Positions 25,188 to 33,651 of a stretch of DNA of 64,000 bases are shown here, piece by piece. This DNA is from Litorivicinus lipolyticus. GTDB taxonomy: Bacteria; Pseudomonadota; Gammaproteobacteria; Pseudomonadales; Litorivicinaceae. How positions within the stretch are numbered: the stretch's first letter is position 1; the number at the start of each line of letters is the position of its first letter. Where the stretch lies: positions 1,736,001 to 1,800,000 of the forward strand of contig NZ_CP045871.1 in assembly GCF_009650135.1 (NCBI RefSeq), read 5' to 3'. Under the pieces are notes generated by a model, which did no database searches, was not told where the DNA came from, and saw only the letters and a program-made list of their open reading frames with translations. The position numbers and the translations under genes were made by a program.

Positions 25188-26144
25188 ATGCATCTGCCTG
25201 CCCACGAACGCCGCAACCGCCTTGAACACCGTTTCGGCGCCCGCAAGCCCCCCAAGGTCAGCTTCGAGTTTTTCCCGCCCAAGTCTGAAAAAGCCGAAGC
25301 CAGCCTGTGGAAGACCGTGGACCGCCTGAAAGGCCTGTCACCTGAATTTGTCTCGGTAACCTATGGCGCCGACGGCAGCACGCGTGAACGAACCCACGAT
25401 GTGGTCAAGCAACTGAGTGATAACAGCGGGCTTGCGACCATGCCGCATTTGACCTGTGTCGGCGCCGACCAAAGCGAAATTGACGACATCGCTGACGGCT
25501 ACTGGGACATGGGTGTGCGCCGTATTATGGCGCTACGGGGTGACCCGGTCGGTGGCGCCGGCGAAAAATACCAACCGCACGCCGGCGGCTATCCCTATGC
25601 CGCTGAATTGGTCAGCGGATTGACCAAGCGCCACGACTTTGAAATCGCCGTCGCCGCCTACCCCGAAGCTCACCCCGAAGCCCCCAGCGCGCGCTTTGAT
25701 TTGGACAACTTAAAACGCAAATTCGACAACGGCGCGTCGATGGCCGTCACCCAGTACTTCTTTGACACCGACGTGTACCTGCGTTTTCGTGATGCCTGTG
25801 TACTGGCTGGAATTGAAAAGCCCATCATTCCGGGCATTTTGCCCGTCACCAACTACGCCACCACCAAGCGGTTTAGCGATGCCTGTGGCACCAAAGTGCC
25901 GGACTGGATGGCGGATGCGTTTGACGGACTGGACAACGATGCCGAGACGCGCAACATGATCGCCGCCAACATCGCCATCGAGCAGGTACTGGCATTACAG
26001 GCCGAAGGCATTGATGAATTCCACTTCTACACCTTGAATCGCGCGGACCTGTGCTTTGCAGTGTGTCACGCACTCAAAGTTCGACCGGGCAAAACGGCAC
26101 CGAATGATCCTGAGTCAACCAACTGGCGGCTGGCAGGCTACTAA
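25188..26144 (+). CDS. metF: Methylenetetrahydrofolate reductase (MetF), 318 aa
   Basis: MetF reduces 5,10-methylene-THF to 5-methyl-THF, the methyl donor used by MetH. The TIM-barrel flavoprotein signature is clear: PPKVSFEFFPPKSEKAEASL (about 21-40) with the catalytic Glu, SVTYGADGST, MALRGDPVGG, AAYPEAHPEAPS and ITQYFFD-like AVTQYFFDTDVYLRF. The ribosome-binding site GGAG at 25176-25179 sits 8 bases before ATG 25188. Two operator-like palindromes lie directly upstream. The enzyme and metH thus form one pathway under one apparent control. Confidence 0.95.
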   Translation: MHLPAHERRNRLEHRFGARKPPKVSFEFFPPKSEKAEASLWKTVDRLKGLSPEFVSVTYGADGSTRERTHDVVKQLSDNSGLATMPHLTCVGADQSEIDDIADGYWDMGVRRIMALRGDPVGGAGEKYQPHAGGYPYAAELVSGLTKRHDFEIAVAAYPEAHPEAPSARFDLDNLKRKFDNGASMAVTQYFFDTDVYLRFRDACVLAGIEKPIIPGILPVTNYATTKRFSDACGTKVPDWMADAFDGLDNDAETRNMIAANIAIEQVLALQAEGIDEFHFYTLNRADLCFAVCHALKVRPGKTAPNDPESTNWRLAGY

Positions 26145-26232
26145 GCCGCGACGTAACAAACTTCCAATCGCCAAAAATAAGTGTCATACTGCGCGCGAAA
26201 TTTAGGCGCACCCCCTGACTTAGGACTTTGGT

Positions 26233-26253
26233 ACGCCGTCCAGCAGACGGCGT
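26233..26253. other. Perfect 8-bp stem-loop between metF and the integrase-like ORF
   Basis: ACGCCGTC and GACGGCGT pair across a 5-base loop. No T-run follows on the plus strand, so it is not a clear intrinsic terminator. It could end or stabilise the metF transcript. Confidence 0.4.
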
Positions 26254-26332
26254 TAGCCTGTGTTGACTAGACTTAAGGGGCTCAATAAAAATCAAATCGA
26301 GCTACCGCCAACTTGCCACAGGACGGTCACCT

Positions 26333-26611
26333 ATGAATGCCACAGACCTGCACACGCACATCCTTCAACGCTACCAAAACCTGCTCCACGAACGGCTGGT
26401 ATCGCGCCGCGCATCCGAAGACTACCTGTATTGGGTGCGTCGCTTTTTAAATGAACGCCATACACCGGACGCTATGCCCGACACCGGCGAAGTTGCGCGT
26501 TTCCTGCGCACCCTGAAAACCGACCGCCTCAGTTCCAGCGCCGAACGCCGCGCCGAGGTGGCATTGGAATTACTACAAGTCGAACTGATGGATCCGTCCG
26601 AAGTCGCCTAA
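26333..26611 (+). CDS. Orphan integrase N-terminal (SAM-like) domain protein, 92 aa
   Basis: The whole protein resembles only the N-terminal core-binding domain of tyrosine recombinases. Residues about 9-80 (RYQNLLHERLVSRRASEDYL, YWVRRFLNERH, TGEVARFLRTLK) follow the pattern of integron integrases, with YxxWVRRF and an EV..FL..L helix. No catalytic R-H-R-Y domain follows; the convergent recX begins at once. AGGA lies 9 bases before ATG. It may be a remnant, or a small DNA-binding protein that has taken over the fold. The likeness is by eye. Confidence 0.6.
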   Translation: MNATDLHTHILQRYQNLLHERLVSRRASEDYLYWVRRFLNERHTPDAMPDTGEVARFLRTLKTDRLSSSAERRAEVALELLQVELMDPSEVA

Positions 26612-27048
26612 TCTTTGATCAGCGCATAGGCCATGCTTTGGGGATACCCCAGGGCAGCCAAAAACCGCAACCGGCGGGCCTGCTCTTTGGGCTCATCATC
26701 AACCGGTTGGTGACCGAACTTGCGCTCCAGCCTGTGCCGCGCCAACTCGAACCAATCAACGTCGGCTGCGTCCAGCGCGTCCCGAATCACCGGATCACTG
26801 ATGCCCTTGGACTGTAAGTCCGCGCGAATTTTCAGCGGCCCTTGGCCCTTACGCACCCGCGACCGAATCAGGCTTTCAACGAAACGCTGGTCGCACTGCA
26901 AACCGTCGTCCGTCAGTCGCTGAACCACCGCCTCGGACTGCGGCCGCGTCAGTTCCAAGTCACGCATACCGCGCTCGACCAACTCGTCAAATCCGTATTC
27001 ACGCCGGGCCAACCAGCCCATCATTCGGTCCCGAGGCGGTGCTTTCAT
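26608..27048 (-). CDS. recX: Regulatory protein RecX, 146 aa
   Basis: RecX binds RecA filaments and limits their activity. The 146 residues contain the three-helix repeats typical of the family: LARREYGFDELVERGM, VESLIRSRVRKGQGPLKIRADLQSKGI and ARHRLERKFGHQP, ending with RRLRFLAALGYPQSMAYALI. In many gammaproteobacteria recX follows recA; here recA is 18 kb away. RecX is instead last in a unit with pdxB and a dehydrogenase, with a one-base stop/start overlap to the gene before it. Confidence 0.9.
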   Translation of the reverse strand: MKAPPRDRMMGWLARREYGFDELVERGMRDLELTRPQSEAVVQRLTDDGLQCDQRFVESLIRSRVRKGQGPLKIRADLQSKGISDPVIRDALDAADVDWFELARHRLERKFGHQPVDDEPKEQARRLRFLAALGYPQSMAYALIKD

Positions 27049-27911
27049 TAGGGGCGCAGGGTGTTCAAGCGGGCCAACAAACTGGACGTGTCCCAGCGCG
27101 CACCACCAATGTTTTCAACTTCGCCATAAAACTGATCCACCAGCGACGCCACCGGCAAAGCGGCGCCGTTTTGACGGGCTTCACGCAAGCAATGGCCCAG
27201 ATCTTTGCGCATCCACTCAACCGCGAAGCCAAAGTCATATTCACCGCGCGCCATGGTTTGGTAGCGATTTTCCATCTGCCACGACTGGGCCGCGCCTTTG
27301 CTGATAACTCCGATTACCGCCTCGACGTCCAGCCCGGCAGCCTGGGCGAAGTTGACGCCCTCGGCCAAGCCTTCGACCAGGCCGGCAATACAAATCTGGT
27401 TGACCATTTTGGTCAGCTGGCCGCACCCGGCCGGCCCCATCAAACGGTGCTGGCGGGCGAAGGCATCGATCGCCGGGGCAACCTGGTCGTAGGCCGCCTG
27501 ATCGCCGCCGCACATGACCGTCAGCACGCCGTTTTCGGCCCCGGCTTGGCCACCCGATACCGGCGCGTCGATCCAGGACACGCCCTTTTGACGACAGGCC
27601 GCATCCATCTCGCGGGCCAGCTCGGCGCTGGTGGTGGTGTGATCGACAATGATCCGCGGGCAGTGTTCGGACGCCAACAACTGGCCGACCAGCGCACGCA
27701 CATCCGGGTCATCACCGACGCACATAAACACCGCGTCGGCGCCCACACAGGCTTGGACCGGATCGGCGCTCCAGCGGCCGCCGGTGTCCCCGGCCCAGGC
27801 CTGTGCCTTAACCGTGGTGCGGTTGTAAACACAGGTCTCGTGGCCGGCGTCGTGTAAATGTTTAGCCATGGGGTAACCCATGACACCCAACCCTAAAAAA
27901 GCAACCTGCAT
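27048..27911 (-). CDS. NAD(P)-dependent 3-hydroxyisobutyrate-dehydrogenase-family reductase, 287 aa
   Basis: The N-terminal Rossmann motif VAFLGLGVMGYPMAKHLHDAG fixes the family. IDAPVSGGQAGAENGVLTVMCGG (about residues 117-139) is the substrate-binding signature, and GQLTKMVNQICIAG carries the catalytic Lys near residue 170. Members reduce or oxidise beta-hydroxy acids such as 3-hydroxyisobutyrate, tartronate semialdehyde or succinic semialdehyde. Glyoxylate/tartronate chemistry would suit the glycolate genes elsewhere in the window, but the substrate is not decided by sequence. It lies between pdxB and recX in one unit. Confidence 0.88.
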   Translation of the reverse strand: MQVAFLGLGVMGYPMAKHLHDAGHETCVYNRTTVKAQAWAGDTGGRWSADPVQACVGADAVFMCVGDDPDVRALVGQLLASEHCPRIIVDHTTTSAELAREMDAACRQKGVSWIDAPVSGGQAGAENGVLTVMCGGDQAAYDQVAPAIDAFARQHRLMGPAGCGQLTKMVNQICIAGLVEGLAEGVNFAQAAGLDVEAVIGVISKGAAQSWQMENRYQTMARGEYDFGFAVEWMRKDLGHCLREARQNGAALPVASLVDQFYGEVENIGGARWDTSSLLARLNTLRP

Positions 27912-27926
27912 AACGTTCCTTATAGT

Positions 27927-28994
27927 TCAGTCGTGTATTTCGCGGCGCTTGGGATAGCCGTCGCGCAATTGATCAAATGCGGCCGCCAAGGCAGCCCCGG
28001 TCAGGCCATCCAGCGCGGCCCGAAAACGCGCATCGTCCGCACGCACATCGTAAATTTGGTGGGCCCGCGTGATCCAGTCCAGCTCGCGGGCCTGGCGCGG
28101 TTTGGCCAACATCCCGGCGGCCACCTCGGATACGCTCGGCCCGCTGAACTCGACGCCCCAGTGCGCGGCCAATGACTGTGCCACCATCCAGGTACCGCGC
28201 AACTTGCCCTCCAGCGCGTGGCCAGCAATGTGCGGCGTCGCGATCCACGCCAGCGGCCACAGCTCGGGCATAATGTCCGGCTCGCCGTGCCACACATCCA
28301 GCGCTGCCCGCGGCGCATTGGGCTGTTGCAAGCGCGCGCGCAGGGCCGAATTATCAACCGCCCCGCCACGTCCGGCGCTGATCAGCAATTGATCCGCGCC
28401 CAACAAATCAAGCTCCGTTAGCCCCAGCAAATCGCGGGTCGGCGTCGGGCCTTGGGTAATCAGCGGCACGTGCACACTGATCACGTCGGCCTGGGCCAGG
28501 CAATCCGCCAGCGCCACGTGCTCGGGCAAGTCACCGGCGGCATGGCGCGGTGGATCGTTCAGCATCACCGTGCACCCCATGGCCGCAAGCCGCTGTGCGA
28601 CGATACGGCCAATGCCGCCAACACCGATCACGGCGACGCGCAACGAATCCACCGCGCGGCCTTGGTCAGCGCACCAATGCGCCATCACCGACTCGACATA
28701 ATCCGCCACCGCCAGCGCGTTACAGCCCGGCGCATTGGTCCAGCGAATGCCACGTTGCGCCATCAAATCGCGATCAATATGGTCAAAGCCAATCGTGGTG
28801 GTGCCAACAAAATCCGCCGACGTGTGCGCCATCAGCGCCGTATCGACCCGCGTCACCGAGCGAATCACCAGCGCGTCAACGTCCGCCAGCGCGGCCGGAT
28901 CGGTGTGACGCCCCATCACCGGGACCAAGGTGCCCAAGGGTGCCAACCAGTGCTGGGCACCGAGTAATTTCGGATCAATCGCTATTCGTTTCAT
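27927..28994 (-). CDS. pdxB: Erythronate-4-phosphate dehydrogenase
   Basis: PdxB oxidises 4-phosphoerythronate in the DXP-dependent route to pyridoxal phosphate. The 355 residues show the D-2-hydroxyacid dehydrogenase fold: VRSVTRVDTALM, VGTTTIGFDHID, the NAD motif VAVIGVGGIGRIVAQRLAAM, and TPHIAGHALEGKLRGTWMV, the PdxB-specific C-terminal part with the catalytic His. The open frame extends 25 codons upstream, but ATG 28994 gives the family start MKRIAIDPKLL. It is divergent from mfd with 91 bases between, which must hold both promoters. Confidence 0.93.
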   Translation of the reverse strand: MKRIAIDPKLLGAQHWLAPLGTLVPVMGRHTDPAALADVDALVIRSVTRVDTALMAHTSADFVGTTTIGFDHIDRDLMAQRGIRWTNAPGCNALAVADYVESVMAHWCADQGRAVDSLRVAVIGVGGIGRIVAQRLAAMGCTVMLNDPPRHAAGDLPEHVALADCLAQADVISVHVPLITQGPTPTRDLLGLTELDLLGADQLLISAGRGGAVDNSALRARLQQPNAPRAALDVWHGEPDIMPELWPLAWIATPHIAGHALEGKLRGTWMVAQSLAAHWGVEFSGPSVSEVAAGMLAKPRQARELDWITRAHQIYDVRADDARFRAALDGLTGAALAAAFDQLRDGYPKRREIHD

Positions 28995-29085
28995 TCTAGG
29001 GTCTCGGTAATCAGCGCCCGGACCAGCCCACGGCGCCAAGCCGCTAAGGTATACTGCGCGCCTAAACACATCAAAGGCCGTTTCA

Positions 29086-32000
29086 TTGAAGTTTCCGACT
29101 CCCGGTGACCGCCAAGCCTGGCAAGTTGCTGAATTTGCGTGGGCCTACGCCCTAGCCGAAGCCTGGCATCAAGCCCGTGGCCCGATCCTAGTCGTCACCC
29201 CAGACAGCGCCACCGCCCAGCGCTTGGAGCGCGAGGTCCCGTTCTTTGCGCCGGATGCGCCGATTATCACGTTGCCGGACTGGGAAACACTGCCGTACGA
29301 CAGCTTTTCACCGCACGACGACATTGTTTCGGCGCGCTTGGGTGCGCTGGCGGAAATGCCCAACATCACCGAAGGCCTGATCTTTGTCCCCGCCCAGGTA
29401 CTGGTCCAACGGCTGGTTCCAAAACACTGGTTGGACGGCGCCGCCTTTGCCATGCGCGTCGGCGAGTCGCTGGAAACCGAGAGCTTTAAAATACGCCTAG
29501 AACGGGCCGGTTATCGCCGCGTCGACACCGTCTATCAGCACGGCGAATACGCCATCCGTGGCAACTTACTGGATCTGTATCCGATGGGGTCGCCGCTGCC
29601 GTATCGGATTGACCTGTTTGATGACGAAATCGAAACCCTGCGCGCCTTTGATCCGGAAACCCAGCGCACGGTTAACCAGGTTGACCAAATCCGCTTGCTG
29701 CCCGCGCGCGAGGCGGCCTTGGACGAAGCCGGCATTCGCCGCTTTCGGATGAATTGGCACGACACCTTTGAGGACAACCCGCGCGATTGCCCGGTCTACA
29801 ACGATGTCTCGGACGGGCTGCCGCCCAGCGGCGTCGAATACTACCTGCCGCTGTTTTTCGACGGACTCAGCACCCTATTTGACTACCTGCCCGCCGGCAC
29901 CGTCAGCCTCAGCATCGGCGACATCGATTCCTCGGTTGACCGCTTCTGGAAAGACGTCGAGGCGCGCTACAACAACCTGCGCCATGACCGCTACCGTCCG
30001 TTACTAGAACCCAGTGCACTGTACGTCCGGGTCGAGGCGATCTACCAAAACCTAAACCAGATCGGCCGGTTGTTTGTCGGCCCGACGCCGCCCGGTAGCT
30101 GTGGCGTGTCGAAGTTGCCGGTCAAACCGCTGCCGGACGTGGCCCTGAATCCGCGCGCCCAGACCCCGATGGCGGCGCTGTATCAATTCGTCGACGGCTT
30201 CGACGGCCAGGTCCTGTTGGTCGCCGAGTCACCCGGTCGCCGAGCCTCGCTATTGGAACGCTTGGATGGCAACCACAAGCCGACCCAAGTGGATGACCTG
30301 GCCGGGGTCGCACGCGCCGCCCTAAATATGACATTGGGGGCGCTGGACCAGGGTTTTATCGTTGACGGTTTGGCGATCATCCCCGAAGCGGCCTTGCTGG
30401 GTACCCAAGTCCCCCAGCGCCGCCAGCGCAAAAAAACCGCGGTCAACAGCGACCTGCAACTGCGCGATCTGTCCGAACTCAACGAAGGCGATCCGGTGGT
30501 CCACGTCGAACACGGGATTGGCCGCTACAGTGGCCTTCAAACCCTGGACGTCGACAATCAGACCCTGGAATTCGTGACCCTTGAATACCGCGGCGGCAGC
30601 AAACTCTACGTGCCCGTGGTCGATTTGGATTTATTGGCCCGTTACTCCGGCGCCGACGTCGACAGCGCGCCGCACGACAAACTGGGCTCGGATCGGTGGA
30701 GCAAAGCGCGCAAAAAAGCCGCCGAGTCGGTCCGCGACAAAGCCGCAGAGTTGCTCGACATTTACGCCCGCCGTGCCGCGCGCCCCGGCCGTGCCCACGA
30801 GCTACACGAGCTGGAATACCAGCGCTTTGCCGACGAATTCCCGTTCGAAACCACGCCCGATCAACAGACCGCCATTGATGCGGTCATCGGCGATTTGCGG
30901 GCGCCGCACCCGATGGACCGATTGGTCTGTGGTGACGTTGGCTTTGGTAAAACCGAGGTCGCACTGCGCGCCGCCTTCGTCGCGGTCCAGGCCGGTTACC
31001 AGGTAGGCATCTTGGTGCCGACCACGCTGTTGGCCCAACAGCATTTCGAAAACTTCCGTGACCGCTTCAACGAGTTCCCGGTCAACATCGAACTATTGTC
31101 GCGCTTTCGCAGCAGCAAAGAGACCACCGCGGTGCTGGAAAAATCCGCCGCCGGTCAGGTCGACATTTTAGTCGGCACCCACAAGCTGCTGTCCCGGGAC
31201 ATGAAGTTCAAAAACCTGGGCCTGCTGATTATCGACGAAGAGCACCGCTTTGGGGTCAGCCAAAAAGAGGCGATGAAGTCACTGCGCTCCGAGGTCGATG
31301 TGTTGGCGATGACCGCCACGCCGATCCCGCGTACGTTGAATATGGCGATGTCTGGGCTGCGCGATTTGTCGATTATTGCGACCCCGCCGGCACGCCGCTT
31401 GAGCGTCAAAACCTTTGTCAAAAGCTTCGATTTGGCGCTGGTCAAAGAGGCCATGTTGCGCGAATTGTTGCGCGGCGGTCAGGTCTACTATTTGCACAAC
31501 GACGTCAAAACCATCGAACGCACGGCCGAACGCCTGCGTGAACTGGTGCCCGAAGCCCGGGTCGTGGTCGGCCATGGCCAGATGCGCGAACGCGAACTGG
31601 AAAAAGTCATGAGCGACTTTTACCACAAGCGCTTCAACGTGCTGGTGTGCTCGACCATCATCGAGACCGGCATCGACGTGCCCAATGCCAACACCATTTT
31701 GATCGACCGCGCCGATAAATTCGGCCTGGCCCAGTTGCACCAGCTACGCGGCCGAGTCGGGCGCAGCCACCACCAAGCCTATGCGTATTTGCTGACACCT
31801 GACCCCAGCGCCCTGTCCGGCGACGCGGTCAAACGACTTGAAGCCATCAGCATGGCGACCGAACTGGGCGCAGGCTTTATGTTGGCCTCGCATGACTTGG
31901 AAATTCGCGGCGCCGGCGAGTTGCTAGGCGACCAACAATCCGGCCAGATGCAAACCATCGGCTTCAGTTTGTACATGGAAATGCTCGAGGAAGCCGTCAA

Positions 32001-32496
32001 CGCGATCCGCGAAGGGCGCGAACCGGCCCTTGAAAAACCCCTGCGCAGCGGCGTCGAGGTCGACATTAAGGTGGCCGCCTTGATTCCCAACGACTGGCTG
32101 CCGGACGTGCCGGCGCGACTGGAGTTGTACAAGCGCATTGCCGCGGCCAAGTCCGCGGACGCGCTCGAGGACATTCGCATTGAAATGGTCGACCGCTTCG
32201 GCACCTTGCCCGACAGCGTGCACAACCTGCTGCGCCAAGGCCATTTGCGGGTCCGCGCCAAGCAGCTCGGCTTAAAACGCATCAGTGCCGGCGAAAAAGG
32301 TGGCAAGGTCGAGTTCGCGCCTAACACCCAAGTCCAACCTATGCACCTGATCAAACTGGTCCAAACCCTACCCATGCGGTACCGATTGGACGGTGCCGAC
32401 GGGCTCAAAGTGGTGCAGGATTGTCCGACACCCGAAAGCCGCTTTGCGCTGCTGGAAGACCTGTTCGAAACCCTGAAACCGGAGTACGCCGCATGA
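29086..32496 (+). CDS. mfd: Transcription-repair coupling factor Mfd
   Basis: Mfd removes stalled RNA polymerase and recruits UvrA to the damaged strand. The 1136-residue protein has all the modules: the UvrB-like N-terminal part (TLPDWETLPYDSFSPHDDIV), the RNA polymerase-interacting domain (DPVVHVEHGIGRYSGL), the translocase with Walker A GDVGFGKTEVALRAAF, DEEHRFGV, TATPIPRTLNMAMSGLRDLS and the TRG motif region, and the C-terminal TRCF domain. The start is TTG at 29086 with AAAGG 8 bases upstream. TATACT at about 29050 may be the -10. It overlaps the CsiV-like gene by 4 bases. Confidence 0.95.
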   Translation: MKFPTPGDRQAWQVAEFAWAYALAEAWHQARGPILVVTPDSATAQRLEREVPFFAPDAPIITLPDWETLPYDSFSPHDDIVSARLGALAEMPNITEGLIFVPAQVLVQRLVPKHWLDGAAFAMRVGESLETESFKIRLERAGYRRVDTVYQHGEYAIRGNLLDLYPMGSPLPYRIDLFDDEIETLRAFDPETQRTVNQVDQIRLLPAREAALDEAGIRRFRMNWHDTFEDNPRDCPVYNDVSDGLPPSGVEYYLPLFFDGLSTLFDYLPAGTVSLSIGDIDSSVDRFWKDVEARYNNLRHDRYRPLLEPSALYVRVEAIYQNLNQIGRLFVGPTPPGSCGVSKLPVKPLPDVALNPRAQTPMAALYQFVDGFDGQVLLVAESPGRRASLLERLDGNHKPTQVDDLAGVARAALNMTLGALDQGFIVDGLAIIPEAALLGTQVPQRRQRKKTAVNSDLQLRDLSELNEGDPVVHVEHGIGRYSGLQTLDVDNQTLEFVTLEYRGGSKLYVPVVDLDLLARYSGADVDSAPHDKLGSDRWSKARKKAAESVRDKAAELLDIYARRAARPGRAHELHELEYQRFADEFPFETTPDQQTAIDAVIGDLRAPHPMDRLVCGDVGFGKTEVALRAAFVAVQAGYQVGILVPTTLLAQQHFENFRDRFNEFPVNIELLSRFRSSKETTAVLEKSAAGQVDILVGTHKLLSRDMKFKNLGLLIIDEEHRFGVSQKEAMKSLRSEVDVLAMTATPIPRTLNMAMSGLRDLSIIATPPARRLSVKTFVKSFDLALVKEAMLRELLRGGQVYYLHNDVKTIERTAERLRELVPEARVVVGHGQMRERELEKVMSDFYHKRFNVLVCSTIIETGIDVPNANTILIDRADKFGLAQLHQLRGRVGRSHHQAYAYLLTPDPSALSGDAVKRLEAISMATELGAGFMLASHDLEIRGAGELLGDQQSGQMQTIGFSLYMEMLEEAVNAIREGREPALEKPLRSGVEVDIKVAALIPNDWLPDVPARLELYKRIAAAKSADALEDIRIEMVDRFGTLPDSVHNLLRQGHLRVRAKQLGLKRISAGEKGGKVEFAPNTQVQPMHLIKLVQTLPMRYRLDGADGLKVVQDCPTPESRFALLEDLFETLKPEYAA

Positions 32497-33095
32497 CCCC
32501 GATCATCCGCATCAGCGCCGCCCTACTCGCCCTGTCCGTGGCGCTAGTGGCCCAGGCCCAGGCGCGCTTTTACGAAGTAGAAATGCTGGTATTCAAACAC
32601 CAAGACAGCCCGTTCGCGGTCGATGAAACCTTCGCCCGTGGCGACCTGCCCAGCGCACGCGCATCCCAGGTACTGGGCTTGGACGCGAGTTTGGTCGATG
32701 GCAACCTGACCTTGGTGCCCTACGGGCCGGGCGAGCGGACACTGTTGGCCGAAGCCGATCGACTTCAGGCCCAGGGCAAATCGGTGCTGTTTCACGAGCG
32801 CTGGTTGCATGGGCTGATGCCAAAAGGCCAAGACCGTCCAATCCGGATTACCGGCGGCCGTGATTTGGGGTTTGGGCGGGGCTTTGAATTAGACGGTTAC
32901 GTCAATTTTTCGATTGCCAAGTTCATCGAATCCGAGGTCGATTTGGCCGTTCAGTACATCGTCGATGGCGCCGCCGAAGGGCCGGTGACGCCGCGCCTGA
33001 CCGAAACCCGGCGCGCACGCTCCGGTGTCATCCATTACCTGGATCACCCGACCTTTGGGGTCTTGCTGACCTACGCGCGCACCGACATCGAGTAA
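32493..33095 (+). CDS. CsiV-like exported protein, 200 aa
   Basis: A signal peptide (about 1-23, ending AQAQA) is followed by RFYEVEMLVFKH, the start typical of the CsiV family, which often follows mfd in gammaproteobacteria. In Vibrio cholerae CsiV is needed for cell shape when D-amino acids act on peptidoglycan, through the synthase activator LpoA. Near the end, SGVIHYLDHPTFGVLLTY is the conserved C-terminal stretch. ATGA overlap with mfd supports coupled translation. Periplasmic location is inferred from the signal peptide. Confidence 0.8.
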   Translation: MTPIIRISAALLALSVALVAQAQARFYEVEMLVFKHQDSPFAVDETFARGDLPSARASQVLGLDASLVDGNLTLVPYGPGERTLLAEADRLQAQGKSVLFHERWLHGLMPKGQDRPIRITGGRDLGFGRGFELDGYVNFSIAKFIESEVDLAVQYIVDGAAEGPVTPRLTETRRARSGVIHYLDHPTFGVLLTYARTDIE

Positions 33096-33099
33096 CCCG

Positions 33100-33651
33100 T
33101 TATTCGGGCATTGCGTAGATGCCCGGGGCGTTACGCCAAAAGCCTTTGTAGTCCATGCCGGCACCAAACAAGAAACGATCCGGGGTGTACAGGCCGGTGT
33201 AGTCGGCCTTGGTCAAACGGTCACTGCGACGGTCATGGATCTTGTCGACCAGCACCGCCGTTTTAACGCTGGCGGCACCCGCTTCCAGGCAGTGTGCCTT
33301 GATCGCAGCCAGTGTATGGCCTTCGTCCAAAATGTCATCAACCAGCAAAATCACCCGGCCTTTCAATTCGAACTGCGGCATCACCGACCATTCCAGTTCA
33401 CCGCCACGGTCTTTATCACGGTATCGGCTGGCGTGGACGTAATCGACCTGCAGCGGAAAGGTCAATTTCGGCAGCAGACTGCCACAGGTCACAATACCGC
33501 CGCGCATCACGCACAAAATCAGCGGCATGGTGTCGCCCAGGCCTTTGGTGATGTTGGTGGCCATGCGATCCAAACAGGCGTCGACCTCGGTTTGGGTGGC
33601 CAAACAATCGGCGTCGGCCAATACCTGATTCAGCTCGTTAAGTGATTCCAT
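33100..33651 (-). CDS. hpt: Hypoxanthine-guanine phosphoribosyltransferase, 183 aa
   Basis: The enzyme salvages hypoxanthine and guanine to IMP and GMP using PRPP. The PRPP-binding motif is VILLVDDILDEGHTLAAI (about residues 99-116). LILCVMRGGIVTCGSLL carries the pyrophosphate loop, and VLVDKIHDRR and YLFG-like RFLFGAGMDYKGFWRN form the base site. Length and motif order fit the proteobacterial Hpt family, often labelled HGPRT-like or XGPRT. It sits with the MscS gene on the minus strand, convergent with the CsiV-like gene. Confidence 0.92.
   Translation of the reverse strand: MESLNELNQVLADADCLATQTEVDACLDRMATNITKGLGDTMPLILCVMRGGIVTCGSLLPKLTFPLQVDYVHASRYRDKDRGGELEWSVMPQFELKGRVILLVDDILDEGHTLAAIKAHCLEAGAASVKTAVLVDKIHDRRSDRLTKADYTGLYTPDRFLFGAGMDYKGFWRNAPGIYAMPE

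Noticed and set aside
26145..26260. Possible integron attC site next to the integrase-like protein (TAACAAAC at one end, GCGTTAG at the other)
   Set aside because: The ends do not fit the RYYYAAC/GTTRRRY cores and the two halves are not complementary beyond the local 8-bp stem.
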